Shown piece by piece: positions 7,141-15,903 of a DNA stretch of 64,000 bases. The DNA is from Amnibacterium setariae (lineage in GTDB: Bacteria > Actinomycetota > Actinomycetes > Actinomycetales > Microbacteriaceae). The DNA lies in contig NZ_QXTG01000001.1 of assembly GCF_003581425.1 (NCBI RefSeq), positions 1,506,943 to 1,570,942 of the forward strand, given 5' to 3'. The position numbers and the translations under genes were made by a program. Positions within the stretch are counted from its first letter, which is position 1. Each line of letters starts with the position of its first letter. The notes under the pieces are model-generated. The model saw nothing but the letters and a program-made list of their open reading frames with translations. It was not told the DNA's origin and did not search any database.

Positions 7141-8109
7141 GTGCCCGAGAACCCGTTCGGCCAGGTGCTCGTCGCCCTGGTCACACCGTTCACCGCCGAC
7201 GGCGAGGTGGACTGGCCCGGGGTCGAGAAGCACGTCGACTCGGTGATCACGGCCGGTGCGGACGGCATCGTCGTCTCCGGCACCACCGGCGAGACGAGCA
7301 CGCTGACCGATCCCGAGAAGCTGCGCCTCGTCGAGGTCGCCCGCGACGTGGCGGCCGGCCGGGCGAAGATCGTCCAGGGCGGCGGCTCCAACGAGACCGC
7401 CCACGCGATCGAGCTCTACAAGAAGTCCGCGCACGCCGCCGACGGCGTGATGATCGTGACGCCGTACTACAACAAGCCGACGCAGGCCGGCCTGCTCACG
7501 CACTTCCGGATGGTCGCCGACGCGACGGACCTGCCGGTGATCCTCTACGACATCCCCGGCCGAACGGGCGTGCCGATCCGGTACGAGACGATCCTGCGCG
7601 CCGCGAAGCACCCGAACATCGTCGCCGTGAAGGACGCGAAGGGCGACTTCAGCGAGGTCAGCCGGGTGCTGAACCAGACGGACCTGCTCTACTTCTCCGG
7701 CGACGACGCGAACGTGCTCCCGCACCTCGCGATCGGCGCCTCCGGGCTCATCGGCGTGACGGCGAACGTCGCCGCCGCGCCGTACCGGACCATCGTCGAC
7801 GCGGTCAACCGCGGCGATCTCGCCTCCGCGACGGCGCAGCACCGGCTGCTCGAGCCGCTCGTGCGGGCGATCATGACCCACGTCCCCGGCACGGTCGCCG
7901 CGAAGTACGTGCTGCACGGCCTCGGCCGCATCGGCAGCCCGCGCGTGCGACTGCCGCTGGTGGGACCCGAGGAGGCGGAGGCCGCCGTGATCGAGGACGA
8001 GCTGGCACTGGTGCACGACGTGGCCGGGGCCGACTTCAAGAACTTCCGACCGGACCGCAACGCGGCCGCCGGCGGCGCCCTGCCCAAGGTCGCCGGGACG
8101 ACCCGCTGA
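7141..8109 (+). CDS. dapA: 4-hydroxy-tetrahydrodipicolinate synthase
   Basis: DapA condenses pyruvate with aspartate semialdehyde, the first committed step of lysine/diaminopimelate synthesis. In this 322-residue protein GTTGETSTLTDPEK (about residues 47-60) and VTPYYNKPTQ with Tyr109-110 are the substrate-site motifs, IPGRTGV follows, and Lys164 in VAVKDAKGD forms the Schiff base with pyruvate. Its TGA overlaps the ATG of rnj, so the two are coupled. Pairing with RNase J is standard in actinobacteria and has no known metabolic logic. Confidence 0.97.
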   Translation: MPENPFGQVLVALVTPFTADGEVDWPGVEKHVDSVITAGADGIVVSGTTGETSTLTDPEKLRLVEVARDVAAGRAKIVQGGGSNETAHAIELYKKSAHAADGVMIVTPYYNKPTQAGLLTHFRMVADATDLPVILYDIPGRTGVPIRYETILRAAKHPNIVAVKDAKGDFSEVSRVLNQTDLLYFSGDDANVLPHLAIGASGLIGVTANVAAAPYRTIVDAVNRGDLASATAQHRLLEPLVRAIMTHVPGTVAAKYVLHGLGRIGSPRVRLPLVGPEEAEAAVIEDELALVHDVAGADFKNFRPDRNAAAGGALPKVAGTTR

Positions 8110-9785
8110 TGGCGGAGAAGCTGCCGGAGCCCCGTCCGGTCGAGCGCGGCACGCTCCGCATCGTCCCGCTCGGCGGGCTCGGCGAGGTCGGCCGCAACAT
8201 GACGGTCTTCGAGATCGACGGCAAGCTGCTGATCGTCGACTGCGGCGTGCTCTTCCCGGAGACGGACCAGCCGGGCGTCGACCTGATCCTCCCCGACTTC
8301 GCGCCGATCCGGGAGCGCCTCGACGACGTCGTCGCCGTGGTGCTGACGCACGGCCACGAGGACCACATCGGCGCCGTGCCGTACCTGCTCCGCCTGAAGC
8401 GCGACATCCCGCTGCTCGGGTCGGCGCTGACGCTCGCCTTCGTCGAGGCGAAGCTGCAGGAGCACCGCATCAAGCCCTACACGCACGTCGTGAAGGAGGG
8501 CGGCACCGAGCAGCTCGGCCCGTTCTCGCTCGAGTTCGTCGCGGTGAACCACTCCATCCCGGATGCGCTCGCGGTCGCGATCACGACCTCCGCCGGCACC
8601 GTGCTCGACACCGGCGACTTCAAGATGGACCAGCTGCCGCTCGACGACCGGCTGACCGATCTCCGCGCGTTCGCGCGCCTCGGCGAGCGCGGCGTCGACC
8701 TGTTCCTCGCCGACTCCACGAACGCGGACGTGCCCGGCTTCACGCCGCTCGAGCGCTCGATCGGCCCGGTGCTCGACGACGTCATCCGCCGCGCGCCGCG
8801 CCGCGTGGTCATCGCCTCCTTCTCGTCCCACGTCCACCGCGTGCAGCAGGTGCTCGACGCCGCCCACAAGAACGGCCGCAAGGTCGCGCTGCTCGGTCGC
8901 AGCATGGTCCGCAACATGGGCATCGCCGCGGACCTCGGCTACCTGAAGGTGCCGCAGGACGTGCTCGTCGACCTGAAGCAGGCCGCGAAGCTGCCGGACG
9001 ACCGCATCGTCTACATGTCGACCGGCAGCCAGGGCGAGCCGATGGCGGTCCTGTCGCGGATGGCGAACCGGGAGCACGCGATCGAGATCGGCGAGGGCGA
9101 CACCGTCATCCTCGCGTCGAGCCTGATCCCCGGGAACGAGAACTCCGTCTACCGGGTCATCAACGGGCTGACGAAGCTCGGCGCGACCGTCGTGCACAAG
9201 GGCAACGCGAAGGTCCACGTCTCCGGCCACGCGGCCGCTGGCGAGCTGATGTACGCCTACAACATCCTGAAGCCGCGCGGCGCGATGCCGATCCACGGCG
9301 AGATCCGCCACCAGGTCGCGAACGCGCGGATCGCGATGGACACGGGCGTGCCGGAGGACCGCGTGATCATCGCGGAGAACGGCACCGCGGTCGACCTGAA
9401 GGCCGGCGTGCCGACGGTGACCGGGCAGTACGACCTCGGCTTCGTCTACGTCGACGGCTCGAGCGTCGGCGAGATCACGGACGCGGACCTGAAGGACCGC
9501 CGCATCCTCGCGGAGGAGGGGTTCATCTCGATCTTCGTCGCGCTCGACCCCGCCACCGGGCGCTGCGTCGTGGGCCCGGAGATCCACGCCCGCGGCTTCG
9601 CCGAGGACGACGAGGTGTTCGAGAAGGTGCGCCCGCAGATCGTCGACGCGCTGCGCGAGGCGGCGTCGAACGGCACGAACGACCTGCACGCGTACCGCCA
9701 GGTGGTGCGCCGCACGGTCGGTCGCTGGGTGAGCACCAAGCACCGCCGCCGTCCGATGATCGTCCCGGTGGTCGTCTCCGCGTAG
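8109..9785 (+). CDS. rnj: Ribonuclease J
   Basis: A 558-residue metallo-beta-lactamase/beta-CASP ribonuclease that processes and degrades mRNA and matures rRNA, with endonuclease and 5'-3' exonuclease activity in this family. HGHEDHIG at residues 81-88 is the zinc-binding motif. LADSTNAD and the beta-CASP region (VIASFSSHVHRVQQ, STGSQGEPMAVLSRM, SGHAAAGEL) follow in order, then the C-terminal RNase J domain. ATG 8109 overlaps the dapA stop. Length matches other actinobacterial RNase J proteins. A block of repeats follows the stop codon. Confidence 0.95.
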   Translation: MAEKLPEPRPVERGTLRIVPLGGLGEVGRNMTVFEIDGKLLIVDCGVLFPETDQPGVDLILPDFAPIRERLDDVVAVVLTHGHEDHIGAVPYLLRLKRDIPLLGSALTLAFVEAKLQEHRIKPYTHVVKEGGTEQLGPFSLEFVAVNHSIPDALAVAITTSAGTVLDTGDFKMDQLPLDDRLTDLRAFARLGERGVDLFLADSTNADVPGFTPLERSIGPVLDDVIRRAPRRVVIASFSSHVHRVQQVLDAAHKNGRKVALLGRSMVRNMGIAADLGYLKVPQDVLVDLKQAAKLPDDRIVYMSTGSQGEPMAVLSRMANREHAIEIGEGDTVILASSLIPGNENSVYRVINGLTKLGATVVHKGNAKVHVSGHAAAGELMYAYNILKPRGAMPIHGEIRHQVANARIAMDTGVPEDRVIIAENGTAVDLKAGVPTVTGQYDLGFVYVDGSSVGEITDADLKDRRILAEEGFISIFVALDPATGRCVVGPEIHARGFAEDDEVFEKVRPQIVDALREAASNGTNDLHAYRQVVRRTVGRWVSTKHRRRPMIVPVVVSA

Positions 9786-9798
9786 CGGTCGTCGCTGG

Positions 9799-9827
9799 TC
9801 GACCCGGGCGCTTGGCGCCCGGGTCGA
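9799..9827 (+). repeat. Perfect hairpin at the head of a repeat block (likely rnj terminator)
   Basis: A 13-bp perfect inverted repeat (arms 9799-9811 and 9815-9827, loop TTG) lies 14 bases after the rnj stop. An almost identical hairpin occurs at 45925-45953, also directly after a gene and also followed by a type-A repeat copy. It probably ends dapA-rnj transcription, but it belongs to a dispersed repeat family. Confidence 0.65.
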
Positions 9828-9834
9828 GGCCACC

Positions 9835-9913
9835 GCTGGTCGAGCCGGGCGCCCCGCGCCCGTGCGATCACCGCTGGTTGAGCCGGGCGCCCCGCGCCCG
9901 TGCCGAAACCACC
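9835..9913 (+). repeat. Two tandem copies of dispersed repeat type A
   Basis: Copies at 9835-9872 and 9873-9913 each run from GCTGGT(C/T)GAGCCGGGCGC through CCCGCGCCCGTGC to a final ATCACC or AAACCACC. A third copy is at 45954-45996. The arms GGGCGC/GCGCCC allow each unit to fold. There is no coding content. Confidence 0.7.
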
Positions 9914-9969
9914 CCGAGCGGTAGTCCGAATCGGTCGTCGGGCTCTTGCCTCTCACCCCGAGACGGGTG

Positions 9970-9990
9970 TAACCTGCAACCAAATGGTTG
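9970..9990 (+). promoter_or_regulatory. Promoter and probable self-operator of the ArsR gene
   Basis: TAACCT (9970-9975) is the -10, 8 nt before ATG 9984. The perfect inverted repeat CAACCA-AA-TGGTTG (9977-9990) directly follows it and includes the start codon. A repressor bound there would block both polymerase and ribosome access. ArsR proteins commonly bind such palindromes in their own promoters. Confidence 0.55.
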
Positions 9991-10340
9991 TAGATGTGGT
10001 GCCGAGCCAGGACGAGATCGACCGGATCTTCCACGCGCTCGCGGACGTGACCCGGCGGGACATCCTCGCCCGGGTGGTCGACCGCGAGCAGTCGGTGTCC
10101 GCGCTGGCGCGCCCGTACGCGATGAGCCTGCCGGCCGTGCAGAAGCACGTGGCGGTGCTCGAGCGGGCCGGGCTCGTCGGCAGGACCCGGGTGGGGCGGG
10201 AGCAGCAGGTGCACGCGGTGCCGGAGCGCATCCGGGTCGCGCGCGAGCAGCTCGACCGGTACGAGGCGCTCTGGCGGCACCGCGTCGCGGCCATGGACCG
10301 CCTCCTCGCGGAGGATCCCAGCGAGCAGAAGGAGCAGTGA
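9984..10340 (+). CDS. ArsR/SmtB family transcriptional regulator (SRPBCC-associated type)
   Basis: A 118-residue winged-helix protein: IFHALADVTRRDILARV, then the recognition helix region YAMSLPAVQKHVAVLERAGLV and a wing with RTRVGREQQVHAVPE. No metal-binding cysteine cluster (ELCVCDL) is present. This is the metal-independent subgroup that is usually cotranscribed with an SRPBCC/AHSA1 protein, as it is here (1-base gap). ATG 9984 is chosen over an upstream ATG because the -10 and palindrome lie in between. It likely represses its own two-gene operon. The partner gene is frameshifted, which leaves the regulator possibly without an output. Confidence 0.85.
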   Translation: MVVDVVPSQDEIDRIFHALADVTRRDILARVVDREQSVSALARPYAMSLPAVQKHVAVLERAGLVGRTRVGREQQVHAVPERIRVAREQLDRYEALWRHRVAAMDRLLAEDPSEQKEQ

Positions 10341-10341
10341 G

Positions 10342-10850
10342 ATGCCCGTCCTCGACGTCGAGAAGGACCTCGACCGCCTGACCCTGACCGTCGTCGCGGA
10401 GTTCGCGGCGCCCGTCGAGCGCGTCTGGAGCCTCTACGCCGACCCGCGCCGGCTCGAGCGGCACTGGGGTCCTCCCGGCTACCCGGCTACCCGGCGACCT
10501 TCGTGCGGCACGAGCTGGTGCCGGGGAGCCGCTCCCGCTACTACATGACCGGCCCGGACGGCGAGCGGCCGCACGGGGTCTGGGACGTCGTCGCGGTCGA
10601 CGAGCCGCGCTCGTTCCAGGTGGCGGACGCCTTCGCCGACGAGCAGTGGCAGCCGGACGAGGAGATCGGCTGGGGCCGCATGGACTTCCTCCTCGAGCCC
10701 GTCGACGGCGGCACCCGGCTGCGCGTGGTCTCGACCTACCGGTCCGTCGAGCAGCTGCAGCAGCTGCTCGACATGGGCATGGAGGAGGGCCTGAAGCAGG
10801 CGATGGGCCAGATCGACGGCATCCTCGCCGAGGACGCGGCGGCGGTGTGA
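10342..10850 (+). pseudogene. SRPBCC/AHSA1 domain protein broken by an 8-bp duplication
   Basis: The frame from ATG 10342 gives an AHSA1 start (DLDRLTLTVVAEFAAPVERVWSLYADPRRLERHWGPP) and then goes out of frame. The remainder (FVRHELVPGSRSRYYMTGPDGERPHGVW to the stop at 10848-10850) continues in another frame. The unit GGCTACCC is present twice in tandem (10477-10484 and 10485-10492). Deleting one copy restores one continuous protein of 166 residues with the family's GYPATFVRHEL junction. The gene is either inactivated, subject to slippage, or affected by a sequence error. When intact such proteins bind hydrophobic ligands. It is coupled to the ArsR gene. Confidence 0.85.
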
Positions 10851-10858
10851 GCGGCCGG

Positions 10859-10894
10859 GAGGCCCCTGGCCCCCGAACGAGGGCCGGGGGCCTC
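10859..10894 (+). terminator. Hairpin after the SRPBCC gene
   Basis: Arms 10859-10872 and 10881-10894 pair over 14 bp with one G-U pair and an 8-nt loop, 9 bases past the stop. It separates the ArsR operon from ftsK. Confidence 0.6.
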
Positions 10895-10918
10895 ACCGGC
10901 GGCGACGGACCCCGCGCC

Positions 10919-10924
10919 TAGCCT
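10919..10924 (+). promoter_or_regulatory. -10 element of ftsK
   Basis: TAGCCT ends 7 nt before the ftsK ATG, and no ribosome site lies between. A leaderless start is predicted. Confidence 0.45.
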
Positions 10925-10931
10925 GGGCCGC

Positions 10932-13808
10932 ATGGGTGCAGCCAGGGGGAAGGATGCCGCCCGCGCGACGGTCGCCCGCAGCGCGGGCACCACGACGCGC
11001 TCGCGCGCCGGCGCGGCGCGGGGCGGTTCGACGCGCGGCGGCACGTCGAGCCGCACGAAGGCGTTCACGCCGGAGAACCAGGACACCGTCGCGACCCGGG
11101 CGTACCTCGGGCTCGCCCACGTCGCCGGCGGCGCTGCGAGGACCTTCGGGCCCGAGACGCTCCAGAAGGAGCAGCGCCGCGACGGCGTGCCCTTCCTGCT
11201 GATCCTGCTCGCCGTCATCGGCGGCGCCGTCGAGTGGTTCCTCCGCGGCAACCCGATCGCGCAGGCCGTGCACCTCTCCACGTTCGGCGGCCTGTTCGGC
11301 GTCGTCGCCGTCGGCCTGCCGGTGTTCATGGCGCTGCTCGCGCTGTGGCTCTTCCGCCACCCGCCGACCGTGCACGACAACGGCCGGATCGGCGTCGGCT
11401 CGGCGATGCTCGTCGTGTCCGCGTCGACCATCGCGCAGGTGGTCGCCGGCAACCCGCAGCCCGAGCAGTTCCCGAAGCTCGCGGCGGGCGGCGGCGTCGC
11501 CGGCTGGCTCGTCGTCACGCCGCTGCAGGCGCTCGCCGGCACGCCCGCGCTGCCCGGCGCGATCGGCGGGATCGTGCTCGTGCTCAGCCTCTTCGTCCTC
11601 ACGAAGACGCCGCCCAACCGCCTGCCGCACCGCCTCCGCGACCTCTACCGGTACCTGTTCGACGCCGGGCCGGGCGCAGCGCCCGAGTCCGCGTCCGAGA
11701 CGGCGCCGAAGCCGAAGCGCGGCAGCAGGGCCGCCCCGGTGCCGGACGCGGTCGGCGACGACCTGCACGGAGCGGACCTCGCGGGCCTCGGGCTCGAGGA
11801 GACCGAGGCGCCCGCGCGCGGCGAGCGCCGCCGCTGGTGGCCCGGGAGCCGCAAGCAGGCGGAGCCGGTCGAGGACGCGGCACCCGCCGAGGAGCGCGAC
11901 CCCGCCTTCGACAGCCCGATCATCGACGTGGCGACCGGGCAGGTCGTCGGCGCGACCTCGGTGGTCCCGGTCGCCGACGAGCCGTTCGTCACGGGGGCCG
12001 CGGCGACGCCGGTCCCCGACGTCGACGCGGCGCCGGAGGAGGAGGTCGACTTCGGCTTCCTCACCCTGGACGAGCTCGCGGCGGGCCGCACCGAGGCGCC
12101 CCGCACCGCGCCCGTGCAGCACGTGGAGCCGGCCGCGCCTCTCGCGGTCCCCGCGGCCGCGGAGCAGCACCCGACCCCCGAGGCCGAGGCCGAGGCGGAG
12201 CCCGAGTCGGAGTACCAGGCCCAGGCGCCGGCCGGCGCGTACCGCCTGCCGCCCGAGCACCTGCTCGCCGCCGGCACGCCGCCGAAGGCGAAGAGCGAGG
12301 CGAACGAGCGGATCAAGGCCTCGATCCAGAGCGTGCTCGACGAGTTCAAGGTCGACGCCCGGGCGACGGACTACCTCCGCGGCCCGACCGTGACGCGGTA
12401 CGAGGTCGAGCTGAACCCCGGGGTCAAGGTCGAGAAGGTCACCGCCCTCGCGAAGAACCTCTCCTACGCCGTGGCCTCGAACGAGGTCCGCATCCTCTCG
12501 CCCATCCCGGGCAAGAGCGCGATCGGCATCGAGATCCCGAACGAGGACAAGGAGATCGTCAGCCTCGGCGACATCCTCCGCTCGCCCGCGGCCCGCAAGT
12601 CGCCGCACCCGATGACGATCGGCGTCGGCAAGGACGTCGAGGGCGGCCACGTCGTCGCGAACCTCGCGAAGATGCCCCACCTCCTCGTCGCCGGCGCGAC
12701 CGGCGCGGGCAAGTCGTCCTTCGTCAACTCGATGATCACGAGCCTGCTCATGCGCGCGACCCCGCAGGAGGTGCGCATGGTCATGGTCGACCCGAAGCGC
12801 GTCGAGCTGACCGCCTACGAAGGCGTGCCGCACCTCATCACGCCCATCATCACGAACCCGAAGAAGGCGGCGGAGGCGCTGCAGTGGGTCGTGAAGGAGA
12901 TGGACATGCGGTACGACGACCTGTCGTCGTTCGGCTTCCGGCACATCGACGACTTCAACCGCGCCGTGACGAACGGGGAGATCCGCCTCCCGCCGGACTC
13001 GAAGCGGAAGCTGTCGAAGTACCCGTACCTGCTGGTCGTGGTGGACGAGCTCGCCGACCTGATGATGGTCGCGCCGCGCGACGTCGAGGACTCGATCGTC
13101 CGCATCACCCAGCTCGCGCGCGCCGCCGGCATCCACCTCGTGCTCGCGACGCAGCGCCCGAGCGTCGACGTGGTCACGGGTCTGATCAAGGCGAACGTCC
13201 CCAGCCGGCTCGCCTTCGCGGTGAGCTCGGCGACCGACAGCCGGGTCATCCTCGACAAGGTCGGCGCCGACAAGCTGCTGGGCCAGGGCGACGGCCTGTT
13301 CCTGCCGATGGGCGCGGCGAACCCGATGCGCATCCAGGGCGCGTGGGTCAACGAGTCCGAGATCGCCAAGGTCGTCCAGCACGTCAAGAACCAGGCGCGG
13401 CCGGACTACCGCGAGGACGTGGCCGAGGTCGCGCCGGCGAAGGAGATCGACGGCGAGATCGGCGACGACATGGAGCTGCTGCTCGCGGCGATCGAGCAGG
13501 TCGTCACGACCCAGTTCGGCTCGACCTCGATGCTGCAGCGCAAGCTCCGCGTCGGCTTCGCGAAGGCCGGCCGGCTGATGGACCTGATGGAGTCCCGCAA
13601 GATCGTGGGGCCCTCGGAGGGGTCGAAGGCGCGCGACGTGCTCGTGCCCGCGGACCAGCTGCAGGACACGCTCGCCGCGGTGCGGGGCATGCCGGGCAAC
13701 GGCGCCTCCGCGGGCGGCGGCGGCAAGGTCGCGCTCGACTACTTCGACGACGACTCCGGCGGCGGCGAGGACTCCGAGGACGCCTGGAGCCTCACCGGCC
13801 GGGAGTGA
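10932..13808 (+). CDS. ftsK: DNA translocase FtsK
   Basis: A 958-residue septal DNA pump that clears chromosome ends at division. The order is: basic N-terminal tail (residues 1-45), four transmembrane segments (about 85-225), an acidic/alanine-rich linker (to about 440), the alpha-beta motor with Walker [10 protein letters not shown] at 588-596 and Walker [12 protein letters not shown] near 701, then the C-terminal gamma winged-helix ([31 protein letters not shown], about 855-885) that reads the polar KOPS sites. ATG 10932 follows a TAGCCT -10 by 7 nt. A perfect hairpin ends the unit. Confidence 0.95.
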   Translation: MGAARGKDAARATVARSAGTTTRSRAGAARGGSTRGGTSSRTKAFTPENQDTVATRAYLGLAHVAGGAARTFGPETLQKEQRRDGVPFLLILLAVIGGAVEWFLRGNPIAQAVHLSTFGGLFGVVAVGLPVFMALLALWLFRHPPTVHDNGRIGVGSAMLVVSASTIAQVVAGNPQPEQFPKLAAGGGVAGWLVVTPLQALAGTPALPGAIGGIVLVLSLFVLTKTPPNRLPHRLRDLYRYLFDAGPGAAPESASETAPKPKRGSRAAPVPDAVGDDLHGADLAGLGLEETEAPARGERRRWWPGSRKQAEPVEDAAPAEERDPAFDSPIIDVATGQVVGATSVVPVADEPFVTGAAATPVPDVDAAPEEEVDFGFLTLDELAAGRTEAPRTAPVQHVEPAAPLAVPAAAEQHPTPEAEAEAEPESEYQAQAPAGAYRLPPEHLLAAGTPPKAKSEANERIKASIQSVLDEFKVDARATDYLRGPTVTRYEVELNPGVKVEKVTALAKNLSYAVASNEVRILSPIPGKSAIGIEIPNEDKEIVSLGDILRSPAARKSPHPMTIGVGKDVEGGHVVANLAKMPHLLVAGATGAGKSSFVNSMITSLLMRATPQEVRMVMVDPKRVELTAYEGVPHLITPIITNPKKAAEALQWVVKEMDMRYDDLSSFGFRHIDDFNRAVTNGEIRLPPDSKRKLSKYPYLLVVVDELADLMMVAPRDVEDSIVRITQLARAAGIHLVLATQRPSVDVVTGLIKANVPSRLAFAVSSATDSRVILDKVGADKLLGQGDGLFLPMGAANPMRIQGAWVNESEIAKVVQHVKNQARPDYREDVAEVAPAKEIDGEIGDDMELLLAAIEQVVTTQFGSTSMLQRKLRVGFAKAGRLMDLMESRKIVGPSEGSKARDVLVPADQLQDTLAAVRGMPGNGASAGGGGKVALDYFDDDSGGGEDSEDAWSLTGRE

Positions 13809-13811
13809 TCC

Positions 13812-13842
13812 GAGGCCCGGTCCCGACACGGGACCGGGCCTC
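13812..13842 (+). terminator. Hairpin after ftsK
   Basis: A perfect 13-bp stem (13812-13824 with 13830-13842) with a GACAC loop, 3 bases after the ftsK stop, followed by CTCC rather than a T-run. Confidence 0.65.
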
Positions 13843-13916
13843 CTCCACGTCCGCGCCGCGCCCGTGCGGCGCCCGCCCTCCGCGGCACCTCCCACCCGCG
13901 GACCGGGCCGCGGCCC

Positions 13917-13922
13917 TACCCT
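13917..13922 (+). promoter_or_regulatory. -10 element of pgsA
   Basis: TACCCT ends 6 nt before the pgsA ATG. The interval GCAGGG could serve weakly as a ribosome site, but the spacing fits a leaderless start. Confidence 0.45.
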
Positions 13923-13928
13923 GCAGGG

Positions 13929-14534
13929 ATGAGCAGCACGGGAGCGACGCGGCCGCGGATGCTGCGGGCCGGCGACGGCCCCGTCAGCACCTGGAGCGTC
14001 CCGAACCTCATCTCGTTCGTGCGGATCGCGCTGGTGCCGGTCTTCGTGGTGGTGCTGCTGCGCGGCGCGGACGGCGGAGCGCTGCGCTGGCTCGCGACCG
14101 CGATCTTCGTCGTCGCGATCTCGACGGACAGCCTCGACGGCCACCTCGCGCGCAGCCGCAACCTCGTCACGGACCTCGGCAAGATCCTCGACCCCATCGC
14201 GGACAAGGCGCTGACCGGCGCCGCGCTCGTCGTGCTCTCCGCCCTCGGCGAGGTGCCGTGGTGGGTGACCGCGCTCATCCTCGTGCGCGAGATCGGCATC
14301 ACGGTCTGGCGGTTCGCGGTGCTGTCGAAGCGCGTGATCCCCGCGTCGAAGGGCGGCAAGACGAAGACCGTGCTGCAGTCCGTCGCGATCACGCTCGCGC
14401 TCGCCCCGCTGCCCGCGCTCCTCGGCGGGTGGATGGCCTGGGTGAACGGCGTGCTGATCGCCGCGGCGCTCGTGGTGACGGTCGCGACCGGGATCCAGTA
14501 CCTGGTCGACGACCGCCGCCTCAACCGCGGATGA
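13929..14534 (+). CDS. pgsA: CDP-diacylglycerol--glycerol-3-phosphate 3-phosphatidyltransferase
   Basis: A 201-residue membrane enzyme that makes phosphatidylglycerol phosphate from CDP-diacylglycerol. The CDP-alcohol phosphatidyltransferase signature DGx2ARx8Gx3Dx3D is intact as DGHLARSRNLVTDLGKILDPIAD (about residues 70-92), amid several hydrophobic helices. Its ATGA overlap with cinA shows a coupled pair. The pgsA-cinA-clgR-recA order is typical of actinobacteria. A phosphatidylinositol-phosphate synthase is the main alternative, but the length and synteny favour pgsA. Confidence 0.92.
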   Translation: MSSTGATRPRMLRAGDGPVSTWSVPNLISFVRIALVPVFVVVLLRGADGGALRWLATAIFVVAISTDSLDGHLARSRNLVTDLGKILDPIADKALTGAALVVLSALGEVPWWVTALILVREIGITVWRFAVLSKRVIPASKGGKTKTVLQSVAITLALAPLPALLGGWMAWVNGVLIAAALVVTVATGIQYLVDDRRLNRG

Positions 14535-15016
14535 CGGCGGAGGAGGTCCTCCGCCGGCTCGCCGCGGACGGCCGAACGCTCGCCGTGGCGGAGTCGCTGA
14601 CCGGCGGCCTGCTCGCGGACGCGTTCGTGCGCGTGCCGGGCGCCTCCGCGGTGCTGAACGGGGCCGTGGTCGCCTACGCGACCCCGTTGAAGCACAGCCT
14701 GCTGGGCGTCGACGCCGCCCTGCTCGACCGCGAGGGGCCCGTGCACGCCGAGGTCGCGCGGCAGATGGCCTCCGGCGTCCGCCGCGCCTGCGCCGTTGAC
14801 GGGCGCCCCGCCGACGCCGGCGTGGCGACCACCGGCGTCGCCGGTCCGGGCCCGCAGGACGGGCGGCCGGCCGGCACCGTGTGGGTCGGCGCAGCCGTCG
14901 GCGACCGCGTCGTGGCGCGGACCGCGGTGCTCCCCGGCGACCGGGCGGCGGTGCGCGCGGCCGCCGTCGAGCTCGCCCTCGAGGTGCTGCTCGAGACCCT
15001 CCGCGCACCGGAATAG
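14531..15016 (+). CDS. cinA: CinA family protein (C-terminal nicotinamide-nucleotide amidohydrolase domain only)
   Basis: A 161-residue stand-alone CinA C-domain (PncC-like), which deamidates nicotinamide mononucleotide in characterised members. LAVAESLTGGLLADAF (residues 16-31), AYATPLKHSLLGV, and GVATTGVAGPGPQDGRPAGTVW are the conserved active-site strings. The N-terminal COG1058 domain of full CinA is absent, as is usual here. ATG 14531 overlaps the pgsA stop. Confidence 0.88.
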   Translation: MTAEEVLRRLAADGRTLAVAESLTGGLLADAFVRVPGASAVLNGAVVAYATPLKHSLLGVDAALLDREGPVHAEVARQMASGVRRACAVDGRPADAGVATTGVAGPGPQDGRPAGTVWVGAAVGDRVVARTAVLPGDRAAVRAAAVELALEVLLETLRAPE

Positions 15017-15185
15017 CCGAGGTTTCGATCCCGTTACGTCTCGTGCGGCGGCACCTGCGGTGTCGGCGCGCGGCTCTACCGTTGCATCAGATCGGTCGGG
15101 GTACAGTGGCCGTCCGCTTCGGCGGCCGCCCGGCTCGACGGTCCCGCAGCAGGATCCGCACCACACGACACGAGAAGGAGGGGAC
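15017..15185 (+). promoter_or_regulatory. clgR promoter and leader region
   Basis: The 169 bases before clgR hold a TACAGT hexamer at 15102-15107, the best -10 candidate (leader of about 70 nt), and a strong AGAAGGAGGGG ribosome site just before ATG 15186. The -35 match (TTGCAT, 15082-15087, 14-bp spacing) is poor. No clear ClgR box was found by eye. Confidence 0.35.
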
Positions 15186-15527
15186 ATGGTTCTCGTTCGT
15201 CAGGAGCTCGGCGACGTCCTGCGTGACTTCCGTCTGCAGAAGGGCCGCACCCTCCGGCAGGTGGCGAGCAGGGCCTCGGTCGCGCTCGGCTACCTCTCCG
15301 AGGTGGAGCGGGGTCAGAAGGAGGCGTCGAGCGAGATCCTCGCGTCGGTCGCCGACGCGCTGGAGACGCCCGTCTCGGTCATCATGCGCGAGGTGGGCGA
15401 CCGCCTCGCCGTCCTCGAGGGCCTCGAGGTGCCCGACGCGCTGCCCGCCGACTTCGGCGAGCGCTACACGCGCGGCGACGGCACCGACACCGACCGCCTG
15501 CGCCGCCCCGACCTGGTGGCGCACTGA
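15186..15527 (+). CDS. clgR: XRE-family regulator, ClgR-like
   Basis: A 113-residue protein with one Cro/XRE helix-turn-helix: GDVLRDFRLQKGRTLRQVASRASVALGYLSEVERGQKEAS at residues 9-48, then SSEILASVADALETPVSVIMREVGD. The region and its place between cinA and DUF3046-recA match ClgR (Rv2745c-type), the actinobacterial activator of clp protease genes and, in some species, recA and other stress genes. ATG 15186 has an excellent AAGGAGGGG ribosome site. The assignment rests on recalled family likeness and synteny; the exact regulon here is unknown. Confidence 0.8.
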   Translation: MVLVRQELGDVLRDFRLQKGRTLRQVASRASVALGYLSEVERGQKEASSEILASVADALETPVSVIMREVGDRLAVLEGLEVPDALPADFGERYTRGDGTDTDRLRRPDLVAH

Positions 15528-15540
15528 CCACGGTCCGGCC

Positions 15541-15762
15541 ATGAAGGTCAGCGAGTTCCGGCTCGCCGTCGACGACGAGTTCGGCGAGCAGCAGGGCCGC
15601 GTGCTCGTCTCCGAGCTCGTGATCGACGAGCTCGGCGGCCGCACCGCGCAGCAGGCGCTGGCCGCCGGCGTGCCGACCGGCGACGTCTGGGTCGCGCTCT
15701 GCCGCGCGAACGACGTGCCCCGCGACCGCTGGCACGGCCGCGGCAGGCCCGTGCACTCGTAG
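15541..15762 (+). CDS. DUF3046 domain protein
   Basis: A 73-residue small acidic protein starting [27 protein letters not shown] and ending in [15 protein letters not shown]3046 proteins sit almost always between the clgR-like gene and recA in actinobacteria. The function is unknown. It begins 13 bases after clgR and probably shares its transcript, which ends at the strong hairpin that follows. Confidence 0.85.
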   Translation: MKVSEFRLAVDDEFGEQQGRVLVSELVIDELGGRTAQQALAAGVPTGDVWVALCRANDVPRDRWHGRGRPVHS

Positions 15763-15791
15763 CGGGCGCGTCCGCCCGGAGCGACCCCGAT

Positions 15792-15832
15792 CGAAGGGCG
15801 CCCCCGACCTCCCGGTCGGCGGGCGCCCTTCG
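15792..15832 (+). terminator. Strong hairpin between DUF3046 and recA
   Basis: The arms CGAAGGGCGCCC and GGGCGCCCTTCG (outer part of 15792-15809 and 15814-15832) extend inward through a second short GC helix. The hairpin is followed by GTCGTTCG. It isolates recA from the clgR unit. Confidence 0.7.
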
Positions 15833-15880
15833 TCGTTCGAACGCGAATCACACCGATGTGATCCTCCTGCGGCGTGTCGC

Positions 15881-15896
15881 TCGAATCCGTGTTCGA
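15881..15896 (+). promoter_or_regulatory. LexA (SOS) box of recA
   Basis: TCGAAT-CCGT-GTTCGA matches the actinobacterial/Gram-positive consensus TCGAAC-N4-GTTCGA at 11 of 12 positions. It lies just upstream of TACGCT (15904-15909), a likely -10, so LexA binding would cover the promoter. Confidence 0.8.
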
Positions 15897-15903
15897 TCAC
15901 GCC

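Noticed and set aside
9835..9913. Tandem repeats considered as a CRISPR array
   Set aside because: There are only two degenerate, directly abutting units with no spacers and no cas genes.
10893..15008. Very long open frames opposite ftsK-pgsA-cinA, and similar ones opposite recA-miaB (15903-19301), rnj (7689-10280), pheT (49884-52823) and other genes
   Set aside because: They are antisense shadows caused by extreme GC bias at third positions; they are rich in Arg, Ala and Gly with no domain pattern, and the genes on the other strand are certain.
15833..15850. CGTTCGAACG as a second SOS box at recA
   Set aside because: It lacks the TCGAAC-N4-GTTCGA spacing; the box at 15881-15896 fits much better.
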